A model generated the notes under the pieces. The model had not been told where the DNA came from. It searched no databases and was given only the letters and a program-made list of their open reading frames with translations. From the NCBI RefSeq assembly GCF_001625305.1, contig NW_017803954.1, forward strand, positions 112,965 through 176,964: a stretch of 64,000 bases of DNA, in the 5' to 3' direction. This DNA is from Branchiostoma belcheri. Taxonomy: Eukaryota; Chordata; Leptocardii; Amphioxiformes; Branchiostomatidae. Positions 22,160 to 33,000 of this stretch are shown here, in pieces. Every line of letters starts with the position of its first letter. Position 1 is the stretch's first letter. Both the position numbers and the translations under genes were made by a program.

Positions 22160-25100
22160 TTATTTCTTGTCTTTTTTCTTCTTCTTTTTCTCCTTTTTCG
22201 GTGTTGCTTCCCCCTCATCATCTGCAAGAACCATGCTTTCCTCTAGAGCCTGAGCCTGCTTCTTTTTCTTCTTTGGTGCCTGGGCTGGTTCTTCCTCCTG
22301 CTCAGGCTCAGCTGTCTCCTACAAACAACCAACAACAAAAGACATTATGCAAGAGGATTGACAAAGTGTGTAAGAAAATGTTAGTTACATTCTTGTTCTG
22401 GTGAAAGTGTCACTTGTTCCTCTTCATTCTTACACAACCACCTGAAACATTTTGTGTAATTTTTCTATAACTTCCAAGTGCAGTCTTCCTTCCTTTCTAT
22501 TCTTCTTCTAATTCACAAGAGGACCTGCTGGTCAGGGTTGGATTGACTCGTCAGTTTCACATCTGACGGCACTTCCTTTTTCATCATTCAGGCAGGTTCA
22601 AAAACAAGTTCCTTGATCAAATTTAAAAAAAGGTAGTTCTGCTGAAAAAAACTAAAAATGAACATTGTGGCCTCAAGTTACATGTATATGAGACAGGATT
22701 TTCTGTCCCTGAAGTAGACTTTCTCAAAAAAGTCAAAACCGGTAAATAATGGATTGTAACTCCTACCACCATCCTTGAATAAAAATAACATAACGAATTG
22801 AAGAGTTTCACTTCAAGGGTTTACTCATACCTTCTTTTTCTTCTTCTTCTTTTTCTTGCCCTCAGAGTCTCCATCAGCGACTGCACTCTCATTCTGTGAG
22901 ACTTCGGTTTCTGTCACAGTCGCTTCGGTCTCGCTCTGCTTCTTCTTTTTCTTCTTCTTCTTCCCCTCCCCCTCCCCATCTGTGGCAGTGCTCTGGTTCA
23001 GGGAGATATCAGCTGCTGACTGTTCCCCCTCACTCTGCCCCTTCTTCTTTTTCTTCTTCACCGGCGTCTCTTCTTCCTCGGCCCCATCTGTTGTGGCATT
23101 GTGGTCCCCATTTTCTGTCAGTTTTCTCTTCTTCTTCTTTTTCTTGTCCTCCTTTTTCTTCTTGGCAATCATTTCATTCATCTGGCATGGAAATATTCAA
23201 GAGGTTACAAATGTAAATAGGTCTCCAGTCATTTCACTGAACAGTGCTTAAATACTGTGATGATGTACAGTCTTACAACTGAAAAAAAATTGGAGCATTT
23301 ATAAAGGTTGTGTGTCTTTTTGTCATTCTATGTGCCAGTGGCAGATGAGACAGAGTTAAGGTAAATAGATTCTCCCCACGTCGATGAAGGTTAGACATCC
23401 AGGTAATACGATATGCCAAAAAACAGTTACTCAAGCAACTGGATATGATTTTGAAAACGTCAGACGTTTCAGCTAGTATCCACTAGCTTTCGTCAGTGAC
23501 TGATTCTCCCCACCTCTGACAATGCCTCCTTCATCACGTCAATGTTCTTGCGGGGCGCTGTCCCCGTCTCGTAGAACGATAACCTCTCCTCCACCTGATC
23601 ACGTAACTTGTTGCCGATCACGTCGGTAGGGACATCTGGAGAACAATTCAGATCATTCATTAGTCTGGGCACCACAAACATACAAGCTTATGGATGTACA
23701 CGGTACCAATTGGTAACAGACTTTCTTCAGCCTTGCTGGAGGCGTTAGCTAGTTTACACTTGTTTGTCAAATCTGTCTCTTGACGAACAATGAAAGGTAT
23801 AACAGAAAATATTTGAGAAGCTGTCCGTTCAGGGTTGGATTGGGTCGTCAGCTGAACATGTCATCTGACGGCACTTCCTTTCTCATCATGTGGACAGGAA
23901 GCCAGCTAATCTGAACTTTCTGGGTTCATACAGACATTCTATGGACAGTTTGAAGTCTTTATATATTAGTATGATCACCAGCATGGAGTTGATCTGAATA
24001 TCATTTTACATGGTTACTTGTGTCTTTAAAAAGCACTGCTTAAAGGAGTGCTTTCAGACTTACCTGCAAAGCAGTCCACCCTGGAAGCGATGGAGCACTT
24101 GTTAGCGAGGTAACGGGAGATGCGCCCTTTGTTCTTGGCGCCTGCTCGGCCGATGAACGTGGAATGGAAGATGAGGCCGTACTTGGGGGTGTTGCCACGA
24201 GTCTTCAAGGCTCTGCAATAAAGAGGCATCATCATTGTAAATGTCAAAACTCAAATCAGATTATCCCCGACTCCCCGATATAAATGATGGAAAACTTGAA
24301 ACCCTGAAAATGTCAAGGAAAGTACTAGTATTCTTATGGATTTAAGGGGAGCAGCATGATAATACACAGATCCTATAGCCTTGCCCACCTCCATCAAAAG
24401 AGTACAAACACAATATAAAAACACAAAGTTGCAAGTATTTAATGAGAATGATGCCACACTCTCATTGGTTGAACAGCTGACTGCCATGCTCTCATTAGCT
24501 GAACTGCTAATTAATTTATTCCTCACCTGAACAGAGCCTTCTCGGCCCCGAGGATCTGTACTGTGGAGGCCGGGTACTTGGCCAGGTTGGTCAGACTTCC
24601 GGCGTGTGAGATCAGCCGTGCTCCCACCTGCTCCCCGATCAGAGCTGACAGGTTGGGCGCCACGTTGTGCATCTTACCCTGCAGGTAGGCGTGCAGCGAC
24701 TTCCGATACTCCGCCAGGGACACCACACGCGATGCAAAGGTCTCGATGTTGATCAGATCAATGGGGGAAATATCCATTCCTGAAATAAAGACAGACATTG
24801 CTGGTCTTGCGTTGAAGTGCTTTGACAAACACCTGCCCGGATCAACCTTACCCAGGCCCTCCAAAAGGACAAAAAATTAAAAATGTATCTCTTTTATGGT
24901 GTGTCAGTATATTTAATGTTAATTTGATGATGCTTTGTATGTATCATTTTGAGTTGCATCATATTACTCCTGTTCTGATAACTCAGTTACTGTATTGTAA
25001 CAAAGCTGAAATAAACAAATACATTTGTCAATGTAACAACATCTATGTAAGTACTAGCTCTGCAGTAGTGCAGTTCTAACCCCTGCCCCTGACTCACCCA

Positions 25101-28100
25101 TGGAAGACTTGGCACTCTGTATGATGGCCTCAGCCTTGGCACTGTCCATGGTGATCTCCTCCAGCTCCTCCAGACGGTCCTCCTTCAGCAGCTTCCTGTC
25201 CCCGATGATCCTCGCCAGACGCGCGTACATGTAGTTGTCGTTCACGATCTTCACCAGCTCCGGGAAGTGGTAGGAGTACCACTCTCTGAAAGGACCACGG
25301 GTGGGAATTACATAAAGGTCCATGGTTGAAACTGTTCTGATCTACTGTCCCATGACAACTGACCTGTCCATCAGGGTTGGATTGATCAATAATCAGGTGC
25401 AACATCAGACGGCACTTCCATCCTCATCACACAGACAGGTCAGAAAACAGGAAAACGAGAAAAACCTAAACTATCTGACAGAGTAATTCCCATGAATGGC
25501 ATGGTGGCCTTTTGCCATAACTACCGCACTGGGAAAGAAAATCTGTTGTTGAAAAAAGCACAACTTATCATATTTCTCGACATTGGATTTTTTCAAACAA
25601 TGGGTTTATTCTTAGTTGTGTATTTTTGTTTTGTTGATGAGGGCTTGACATCTAGCTAGAATATCATGCAATGCAAAATAAATTATCAAGCAACTAAATA
25701 AATTTTATGATGAGTCAGACTTTTCAGACAGCATCCCCTATCTTTCATGAGATTCAGTGACGAGACTTGTTGTTTACTAGTTTGTGGCCTACAAGACCAA
25801 GGAATGCCTTCTAATACTATGTGGCCCTATCACCATCACATGATTCTCCACCTATTCCCTCACCGTATCCTCATGGAGAAGGTGTTGATGTCCTTGTCCA
25901 GCTGGTCCAGCAGACTGATGGACTGGATGATCATGTTGTCTGCTCTGTGCACGTTGAACTTGACCTTGGCCCTGGAGTAGCTGTGACCCAAACCCAGCTG
26001 GGCCTTGGAGGCAGAGGTCTCTGTCAGACCCCTCACAAGCAGGTGGAAATGGAGCTTGATACCTGTGTGAAGAAGGGATCTTGTGTGAAATCTTACAGAA
26101 ATCAGTACAAGGAAATCTTAGGATCACTCTACAAGTTTGACTCATAAACGTGTGATCCAGTCTACACATATCCTGTTTTTATAGTATAGGAAGTATGATA
26201 TATGATGAGAGTTATACCTATACAAAAAGACATACAGATTTCACCACCAAAGAAATAAGAGCGTGTCCAAGACTCTTCCAAAAACACAAGGGAGTTGTTG
26301 AAAAGTAAGCCTAAACCTGTCCATCAGGGTTGGATTGATCAATAATCAGGTGCAACATCAGACGGCACTTCCATTCTCATCACACAGACAGGTCAGGCTA
26401 TACAAGAAAGATTGTAAACATGATGCAAGCTTGAATTCTACAACATACCTCTGAGGACTTCCAGTACCACATCCCCACCAGTTAGTGGTATCCCAAGCTC
26501 CTCTTGTATTGCGGAGCCAATCTTGGGGTCAGCAATTCCTAAGGTGGCTTTCTTCTTCTTAAGAGGAAAGTTATTCTCCAGGAACACCTTCAGATCATCA
26601 TGGAGAATTCCTGTATGAGGTACAGGGGAAAAGGGGTTCTTTTTCAGACATCATGACTTATGAATCAAAAATGACTAACCATACAATTTCATGCTTTAGC
26701 AGAATGACTTTTCAGTAACTTTACCAAATGCACTAAGTTTCTCCCACATCTAGATTGCCACAAAGAACCAATTCAAATGTGTTTTGTACAGCAGGTATGC
26801 TGTGGTATAAAAATCAGATGTGAATAGTTTTGCACCATTAAAACTAGACAAAGTTGTTCAACAGGATTTTAACAACCATGGTGTTTTGCTTTGCCTCAGA
26901 TCCGTCTTGAAACTCTAGACATCACTGACTCGAGTCTCTGAGAGTAGGAGATCATCACTGGCACAGGGCCTAGGGCATCATACAGCATGCATGAACAGCA
27001 GGGTTAAGGTTCCGAACTGTTACTATTGTTAAGTCATGATTGTCTCCAGCATGCAACTTGAGTATTACTAAAATGACTGGGATATTCTTAGAACTTTGCC
27101 AATAATAATGAAACCAATGAGAAATCATTAGGGTTTTACAAATGCAAGTCAAGTGAAAGGTTCATTCTTTCTCATCATCTATTTCATCTGATTTCTTTTC
27201 TTACTAGTTTCTAAGGACGTGGTGAGCCTTGAATGAACATTCTTATTCTTATTTCCTACCTTCAGAAATAGCGTTACAGTTGTCAAGTGCATTTGTGCCA
27301 GACTTGAATGGTGAGAAGGCCACCAGCTTCACCGTTGAGTTGAACTTTTCGTACGACTTGACGCTCTTCTCCACGGTGGGTAGGAGCATCCCGATCTCCT
27401 CCGTCTCCTCCACGCGGAACAGGGCGTACCCCGAGGCATGCTCGAACAGAACGTGAAGACCAGCCTGCAGGGTATACATAGAAAAATATTGACTTAGAAG
27501 CCTAAAGGTTCTGGGTTCGAATCCATGGCCAGCCTCAATGTTGTACCCTTGGGCAAGTGTGTGGGTTGGAAAATTTCCTCACTTGAGTCAGATAAAAATG
27601 AGCACTGAGCTTCAGTTAGGGATGTGCTCGAGGATGGGACATAAAGTGGAGGTTCCGTGTTTGAAACATGAAAAAACATAGTTGAAAACACACAGACAAA
27701 ACATAGTTAAAAACATTACTCAACCATTAAATGAAAAGATTTTCCTTCTGAAGTTTTTCTCAATTTTCCTGAGCCTAAACCTGTCCATCAGGGTTGGATT
27801 GATCAATAATCAGGTGCAACATCAGACGGCACTTCCATTCTCATCATACAGACAGGTCAGGCTACAGGAAAACTGGAACAGTCTGACAGGGTGATTCCCT
27901 TTAAAACAGCCTTTTAAAATTTAAGTAAACCACGTGTGCAGAAATCTTCTACACGTGGTTTGTTTGTTTGCTTATTTCGATCCCCATTACTTAGTGCTTA
28001 AAAGCACTATTCTTCATGGGGTCAATAAAATAAAACATAGATAACAATACTTTGTACATAATGTTGATTACAAAATAATAAAGTAAGTTCAAATCAATAG

Positions 28101-28732
28101 AGTAAGTTCAAATTCAAACGTTGAAAAACGAGCAAAAAATTATGTTCTAAAATCTCCTGTTGCAAAAAAAAAATGCTATTTTCGAATTGGATTGTTTTCT
28201 TCTTTGTCTGGCCTCTCTCTCTCTCTCCCTACATCATAATATATTTCTACACATATTTCCCTCCTGGCCTGAACTAGACTGTCTTGTGATTTACTCTCAA
28301 TGAGTCTCATCTTAGTCCTTTATTCTTGAGATAACTCAGCTTGGGCTCCCTGGACTTCTGGACAAGATTGCACACTAGACTTACAGCTCAGGTGGTGATA
28401 CACCGCGAGGATTTTTGTCCTTTATCGATTTTTCTCGTGAACTCTGAGGATAAACACCAGACGTTGCTTCGAGGAGAGAAATAATTTGCGGGCCCCCCTC
28501 CCACCCTGTTGGGAAAGCACATGGCATCAGCTAGAGCCCTGCACGCCTTTTGCACTTTCGACGTGGTTCTACACACAAATTCAAAACTTATGAAACTGAA
28601 ATTAAGTGCATCTACGGGGAATGGTCTCCTTTTGAAATATACCACGTTCAATCGGCATTGGCGTTGAAAAATACGGGCGAAAATGACAATTTCTTAGCAA
28701 GTTTTAGCGACCACGCATGAACTACCCACCAT
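22160..28732 (-). CDS. NOP56: NOP56, core protein of box C/D snoRNPs (10 exons, 596 residues)
   Basis: Exons: 28730-28732 (ATG only), 27260-27464, 26449-26610, 25864-26062, 25098-25285, 24527-24779, 24064-24212, 23514-23635, 22831-23181 and 22160-22318. All phases agree and the 596 residues match the usual length (human 594). NOP56 acts in the nucleolus with fibrillarin, NOP58 and SNU13 in 2'-O-methylation of rRNA. Visible landmarks: N-terminal NOP5NT domain (residues 1-70, [13 protein letters not shown]); NOSIC region with [17 protein letters not shown] and [18 protein letters not shown]; Nop domain (about 250-410) with [32 protein letters not shown] and [13 protein letters not shown]; and a long Lys-rich tail with acidic and Ser/Thr spacers (about 430-596). 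The start codon is the last three bases of exon 1. Six introns carry snoRNAs, annotated separately. The 5' end is duplicated at 33.6-36.5 kb. Confidence 0.97.
22524..22596 (-). ncRNA. Box C/D snoRNA, family A copy 1 (NOP56 intron 9)
   Basis: Read on the minus strand: terminal stem CCTGC/GCAGG, box C ATGATGA (22581-22587), guide GGAAGTGCCGTC, a C'-like TGACGA, guide GTCAATCCAACC, box D CTGA (22532-22535). About 73 nt, sense to the host. The D'-like element is CAGA instead of CTGA. The guide segments equal those of the four other intronic copies. I could not match either guide to rRNA from memory. Confidence 0.85.
23395..23505. repeat. Probable retroelement 3'-end fragment in NOP56 intron 8
   Basis: A stretch containing AACGTCAGACGTTTCAGCTA and a related piece near 25690-25770 look like dispersed-repeat sequence. 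The short palindrome AACGTCAGACGTT lies inside. No coding sequence is left. The assignment to a retroelement rests on general resemblance only. Confidence 0.3.
23821..23897 (-). ncRNA. Box C/D snoRNA, family A copy 2 (NOP56 intron 7)
   Basis: Minus strand: terminal stem CTGTCC/GGACAG, box C ATGATGA (23883-23889), guide GGAAGTGCCGTC, C' TGACGA, guide CCCAATCCAACC, box D CTGA (23829-23832). About 77 nt. It shares TGACGA and CAGA with copy 1, so copies 1 and 2 form a subgroup. Confidence 0.87.
25363..25439 (-). ncRNA. Box C/D snoRNA, family A copy 3 (NOP56 intron 4)
   Basis: Minus strand: stem CCTGTC/GACAGG, box C GTGATGA (25424-25430), guide GGAAGTGCCGT, perfect D' CTGA, a C'-like TGATTA, guide ATCAATCCAACC, box D CTGA (25371-25374). 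77 nt, with its 3' end 77 bp from the 3' splice site, close to the spacing favoured by intronic box C/D snoRNAs in vertebrates. Confidence 0.9.
26316..26392 (-). ncRNA. Box C/D snoRNA, family A copy 4 (NOP56 intron 3)
   Basis: Nearly identical to copy 3: stem CCTGTC/GACAGG, box C GTGATGA, D' CTGA, box D CTGA and the same two guides. Its flanks (CCTAAA before, TCAGGCTA after on the plus strand) also match copy 5, which points to recent duplication or gene conversion between introns 3 and 1. Confidence 0.9.
26892..26963 (-). ncRNA. Box C/D snoRNA with a 28S rRNA guide (NOP56 intron 2)
   Basis: Minus strand: short stem TGCC/GGCA, box C GTGATGA (26952-26958), C' GTGATGT, guide GTTTCAAGACGGAT, box D CTGA (26896-26899). 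Twelve contiguous bases, GTTTCAAGACGG, are complementary to CCGUCUUGAAAC in the conserved large-subunit stretch GACCCGUCUUGAAACACGG. By the D+5 rule the methylated base would be the G of CCGUC, ten nucleotides upstream of the adenosine guided by vertebrate SNORD18. It is unrelated in sequence to family A. The rRNA sequence is recalled from established knowledge, not searched. Confidence 0.8.
27487..27680 (+). repeat. tRNA-derived SINE in NOP56 intron 1
   Basis: A B-box (GGTTCGAATCC) lies at 27513-27523, followed by a non-tRNA body with CCTTGGGCAAGTGTG and GAGCACTGAGCTTCAGTTAG. The arrangement of an RNA polymerase III head plus a conserved body is that of a tRNA-derived SINE. A diverged relative lies at 37935-38110, and a duplicate of this copy at 34150-34345. 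Confidence 0.5.
27780..27856 (-). ncRNA. Box C/D snoRNA, family A copy 5 (NOP56 intron 1)
   Basis: Minus strand: stem CCTGTC/GACAGG, box C ATGATGA (27841-27847), guide GGAAGTGCCGT, D' CTGA, guide ATCAATCCAACC, box D CTGA. It differs from copies 4 and 6 mainly by A instead of G at the first box C base, which both fit the RUGAUGA consensus. Confidence 0.9.
27952..28110. mobile_element. Insertion of about 159 bp, absent from the duplicate block
   Basis: The second copy of this region joins ATCTTCTA almost directly to AATTCAAACG, while this copy has about 159 bp between them. The insert carries an ATTTCGATCCCCATTAC-like segment and an A-rich right part with AATAAAATAAAACATAGATA, ending in a short direct repeat AGTAAGTTCAAAT. 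It also completes a hairpin, ACCACGTGT...ACACGTGGT (27928-27960). It is probably a short retroelement tail; the exact ends are uncertain. Confidence 0.55.
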
Positions 28733-28960
28733 CTTGGCTTGGTCCCGGTCTCGTTAGTTCTCGCGAGATCGGCGTACTTCTCACGTGACCACGGGATCAC
28801 GTGGTGGATAATCGATCTCTGATGATCGCCGTCAGGGTAAGGCTTGCATGGAAAAAATGATGATTTGAGTGTTTTTCGGCGGTTTTACTTATTTTTTAGG
28901 GGTAAATATCGTATTTTATTTAAACAATAGCAGAGGAGATCTATCTGTAGATAGGGGCTC
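28733..28960. promoter_or_regulatory. Likely bidirectional NOP56 promoter
   Basis: Between the NOP56 start codon (minus) and a plus-strand 5' exon ending at 29074. The region has CpG-rich blocks including TCTCGCGAGATC, a well-known promoter palindrome (TCTCGCGAGA) of housekeeping genes, and CACGTG E-box-like words (TCACGTGACC and ATCACGTGGT). All these are conserved in the second copy at about 35196-35425. No TATA box is seen. Confidence 0.6.
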
Positions 28961-29074
28961 GTGCGGAACAGTCAGAGCTGGGGGAATCGCGTGGTGAAGC
29001 CGAGCTGGACCGTCTCTTCCTCGCCAGCCTCCAACCCACCTCAGCCTTCTACTGAAGCGGCGGCGGGGTCAGAG
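28961..29074 (+). other. Candidate 5' untranslated exon, divergent from NOP56
   Basis: GC-rich stretch ending in a strong donor (GTCAGAG|GTAAGG) at 29074, read away from NOP56. There is no ATG-led frame: the longest open frame lacks a start codon and ends in TGA before the donor. This suggests a non-coding first exon of a plus-strand transcript whose coding part lies further right. The same exon occurs at 35424-35537. The transcription start is only approximate. Confidence 0.35.
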
Positions 29075-30091
29075 GTAAGGCCAACATCCCCTTGCACGGC
29101 TGGCCGACACGGTTTGGGACATTTTCCCGCTGTGCGGACAGTTCCCGGCCGGCGGTGAGCGGTGTGTGTTCGCGGGGACGTGCGGGCAGTGGAGGGTGGA
29201 CGGAGGGGGAGCACAGGTTCACCTCGAGGTGCACATTACGTCATAGTTTTGGATTAGTGGCTCTGGCTTAGCCTGGGAAAGGGGAGGGATCACGCCCGCT
29301 TTCAGCCGACATGTAATTAACAACAACCAGCTCGTCGTACACAGAACGGCTCATTAAGTGGGATTAGAAGAGCGCGGGGATAAGCGCCCATGCGCACAAC
29401 AACAACAGCGTTTTCAGAACTGCATAGCACCACACCAAATATGGTCAAACTTACGCTCATTTCCCATTCTAACCTACCATGCGTGGTCACATACGGAATT
29501 ATCATGGAACTTCAGCAATCGTTTTTAAATAGGTTAAAATTTCAAGGTACCAAAATATCAGAAGTGAAGAAGAAAAAAACAGTTTGGTGAAACACTTACT
29601 CTATTTACCTAGCAATGTGTGTATGTGTATAATATCAGATAGATAAATCACAGAATTAAGTAAATATAATAGCAGGATTTGATTAAATATTTATCATGTA
29701 TAACTGCAACAGTTGCTCTTTTTGGGCCCAAATGTGAAGTGTTGAATGGATATTTTCCTGCAGTGCTAGTCCAGGTAAAAGTTGAAATGTTATGTTACAG
29801 GATTTGTAACATGTATTATGTATGATGGAACTGCTACCTTACAAAATGGATGATAGATACACCATCTCTTCTTCTGATCTTGTCACACTCAATTGTGGTG
29901 AAGCAATTAAGCTTTTTCAAGTAGCAGGTAGTGCAATGCAGCTTCCCGCAATGGCTTGTGTTTTCTGCCAAGCAAACCAAGTCACCCCTACTCTTCTCAA
30001 TAGGTGGGTTGGGTTCTTTTAGGTGCAATGGTTTAATGCTATAAGCTTCCTATTAGTATTATGCAAGAATATCTGCTTTATGTCCCCATCC

Positions 30092-33000
30092 AGGGCTCGT
30101 GACTGCGACTGATTTGGTCGCATATGCGCCCAAAATTTTGACGGTGCGACTACATTTGAAATCACGGTCGCACGGTGCGCCAATAAAAATTTTAGCCTAT
30201 TCATTCCATTGTCGGCACAATCTTGTGAATTGACGATGAATTGTCGATCTCGCCATGACGCCGCAAAGAAAACGCTGTCATTGGTAGAAAATCTGACACC
30301 CCACTGGCGTTTCACAGCAAAATTTTCATGTGAACAACTCCGAATGTCTTTGTTTACATCGTGAAAGCTCACCGATACTCCCGCCGGCCGCCCGCACCCG
30401 ACCGCATGGTCGCGGCATGACGCTAGTTTTCGGCAGCTCGGCGGAAAAATAATCCATCCCCAGAAGAAATGTTACGCATGAAAATAACAACTACAACTTG
30501 CTTTCCTTGTTATATCAGTTTTTGAGGCCGTAAAATGTTTAAAACCGTTGAAATTTGCTCGAAAAAACGGCTCGAAAATCTACGGCGAGACTGACAAAAT
30601 CAGTCGAACCGCAGACCGCTATGCGCATCGGTTCTGCGCAGCTCTCTCTAAGATCTCGTTTAAATCTCGCGCTTCTTTTCCAAGGTAATGTGATCCGCGA
30701 GAATCCGCGAGAGTTTGCTACTGTTTACTGTTTCGCTTGTAACTCCGCTTTGCGTAAGTGTTTCCTTGTCATACGTTAATGTGAGATGTAAGAAGGGCCG
30801 GCGTCACGCTCAAGGTCGTAGATGTACATTACCGGTGGTGTTTGTTGGAGAAACGAGGTTTCAAAGTTGACCGTGTATGATGGAGATGATTCCACTCGAG
30901 ATAGGTACCCTTTAGTTTTTTTGGGGGCAAACCCGTTTGCCCTATTTTATCGTCGATTTGGTGTATTGTTTAATAAAGTATAGACCCTCCCTCATCTATC
31001 ATGTGTTGTTTCTTTTGGGATCCTGTAGTTGTTACAATATAGTAACCGATAGTAAGTTGGGCTCATTCAGTCGAATTCTCAACGATTTTTGTTCAAATCG
31101 CTAACCTTTTGCAACTAGTTCTAACTTCTAACCAATACACCTGTAATGTAAAATATGGCTGAAATATAGTTATGTTGGCTTGACACCTGTGTACTTAGTT
31201 TGGAAGTTGCACGATGTGTATTGCAGCTCGACCTTGAGAAAAAGTGTAATTTCTTTACAGTTTCTTTGCCTTTAAAAATGTTCTGTTAAAAGTTATATAA
31301 AACAAAAATGAAAGTGGAAGAATATCGACCAAATAGTAAGCTTGAAAACGATACCCACTTTACGGATGAAAACAGAAGAGAAGGAATTTGGGCATGAACA
31401 AATACAACAACAGGTTGATTTTTCATGGCCGAATTTTTGAAGGAGAAATCGGACACTATGACCTGTTACTGTAAATATACATACATCGGGCATATGTACT
31501 GACATTGGTATAGTTGCACATAAATACCACTTTCTCTAGCGTCTTCATGGTATAAGTCTGACTTGGAATGGGTTTAAGAAAGTCTGTTTGTGATGAAAAA
31601 ACTTGATTCCTTCTTTTGATGAACTTTCGCAAACAGCGGTAGAAAGTTGCAACATTGTTGGCGGCGCGAAAAATAGAACGCGCTGCCTTGGTTCCATGGA
31701 TCGAACGCAGGAGTTCGAAACCGATTGACTTCAAATTTGACGATTTTTGAATGGTCAGAACCTTGTATTAAATTCCTCTTTTTGTATATACTTGAATGTT
31801 ATCATATCACTTATTATATTGCATGTGGCAGCCGCATTCATACAGTTTCTCATACCAAGAAACGAATTTTATGACATTACGCGAAATGTATCAAAATGTA
31901 GCGGAAACTCAGGATGGTGTGTGTCAGTAGCTAAAATTTGACCACCGCGATGTGCGCATCGTCACAGTTTTTTTGGGGGGCAAACCCGTTTGCCATAAAA
32001 TTTACCAGGGGTCTTTGGCATCAATGTAAAGGCGAAGAAGTGGGCTATCACACTGTGGTATTAGCTAATGGGATCCAGTCGAACAGCAAAAAAGACAAGC
32101 AAAATAAAACTGACCAAACATTGCTAATGTTTGGAAGGCCGTAGCGACTCGCTGTCATTTTGCAATGCACGGAAATATCTACATGGTTGTACACGGCAAA
32201 GCCTGCAGATATGAAAAAGTATAAACATTATGTAGGTCTGAGGTATTTTTGTTACAATATAGGCAGTTGTTTACACCCATGCAACAGGGTCAAATCGTGA
32301 CCCGGCAAAAGCCGTATCTTAGAGAATAACACGTTCTACGGTGACCTGCGGTTCGACTGAAATGGCCGACGGTGTTTCACGACAACAGTGGTCAAAGGTC
32401 AAGATAGCATCCAAATGTACAAGATACATGTACTAAGTACATATTACAAGGTGCTAAAACGAAACTTTAAACGCATGAAAACATTTTTTTCGGCTACAAC
32501 TGAAATAAAAATTCACTTATATTTTTATAAGGTTAATTTCCAAACATTATTGAGAAATTTTCCGAATTTATTGGTTTCTTGTGTTAGTGCGGTTGGATGC
32601 TGTGATTGTGAAGTCCCTAATAGTAATACNNNNNNNNNNNNNNNNNNNNCCAAACTTGTCAATTTTTTTGGCTGGATCGTCTTGCATGGAGAAATTTACC
32701 GAAAAATTAAACTGACAGCGCTAACTGGACTGGGACTGAGCGGCATGCTTTGGATAAGTTCATTTCAAGGGACCACGATGTCTCAAATCTACTGTTGTCT
32801 ACCTTTCAACATCTGTCAATACAATTTTAAATTCTAAATCTAAGAATTAATAAATAAGTATGCCATGTTGTTCCTGCACAATATCGTATTTTTTTATCAT
32901 TTGACAAGGGTTTGAAGTATTTCCAAGAAACTTTCCCCCTGTTTACAGAATAGACTCTTCCAAGATGGCGCGCACGCAACACATGTTAGAAATTGACACA

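Larger units (their letters stand above)
26981..30091. repeat. Segmental duplication, copy 1 (NOP56 5' end)
   Basis: This block matches 33637-36538 in the same orientation at high identity, with scattered SNPs and indels. It holds NOP56 exons 1 and 2, a SINE, snoRNA copy 5, the promoter and a divergent 5' exon. Its left edge lies 18 bp to the right of the 28S-guide snoRNA, which is not duplicated. Its right edge is the shared TGTCCCCATCC. It is longer than copy 2 by about 209 bp, mostly owing to the insertion at 27952-28110. Confidence 0.95.

Noticed and set aside
22856-23251. Long Phe/Ser-rich plus-strand open frames over NOP56 exon 9
   Set aside because: They are the complement of the Lys-rich NOP56 tail, whose splice borders and homology fix the minus strand as coding.
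24920-25000. C/D-like boxes on both strands in NOP56 intron 5
   Set aside because: The minus-strand box C is ATGATGC, there is no terminal stem, and the guide is A/T-rich without an rRNA match. The plus-strand version is antisense to the host.
25750-25845. Possible further box C/D element in NOP56 intron 4
   Set aside because: Box C would be GTGATGG, no terminal stem forms and the spacing is long.
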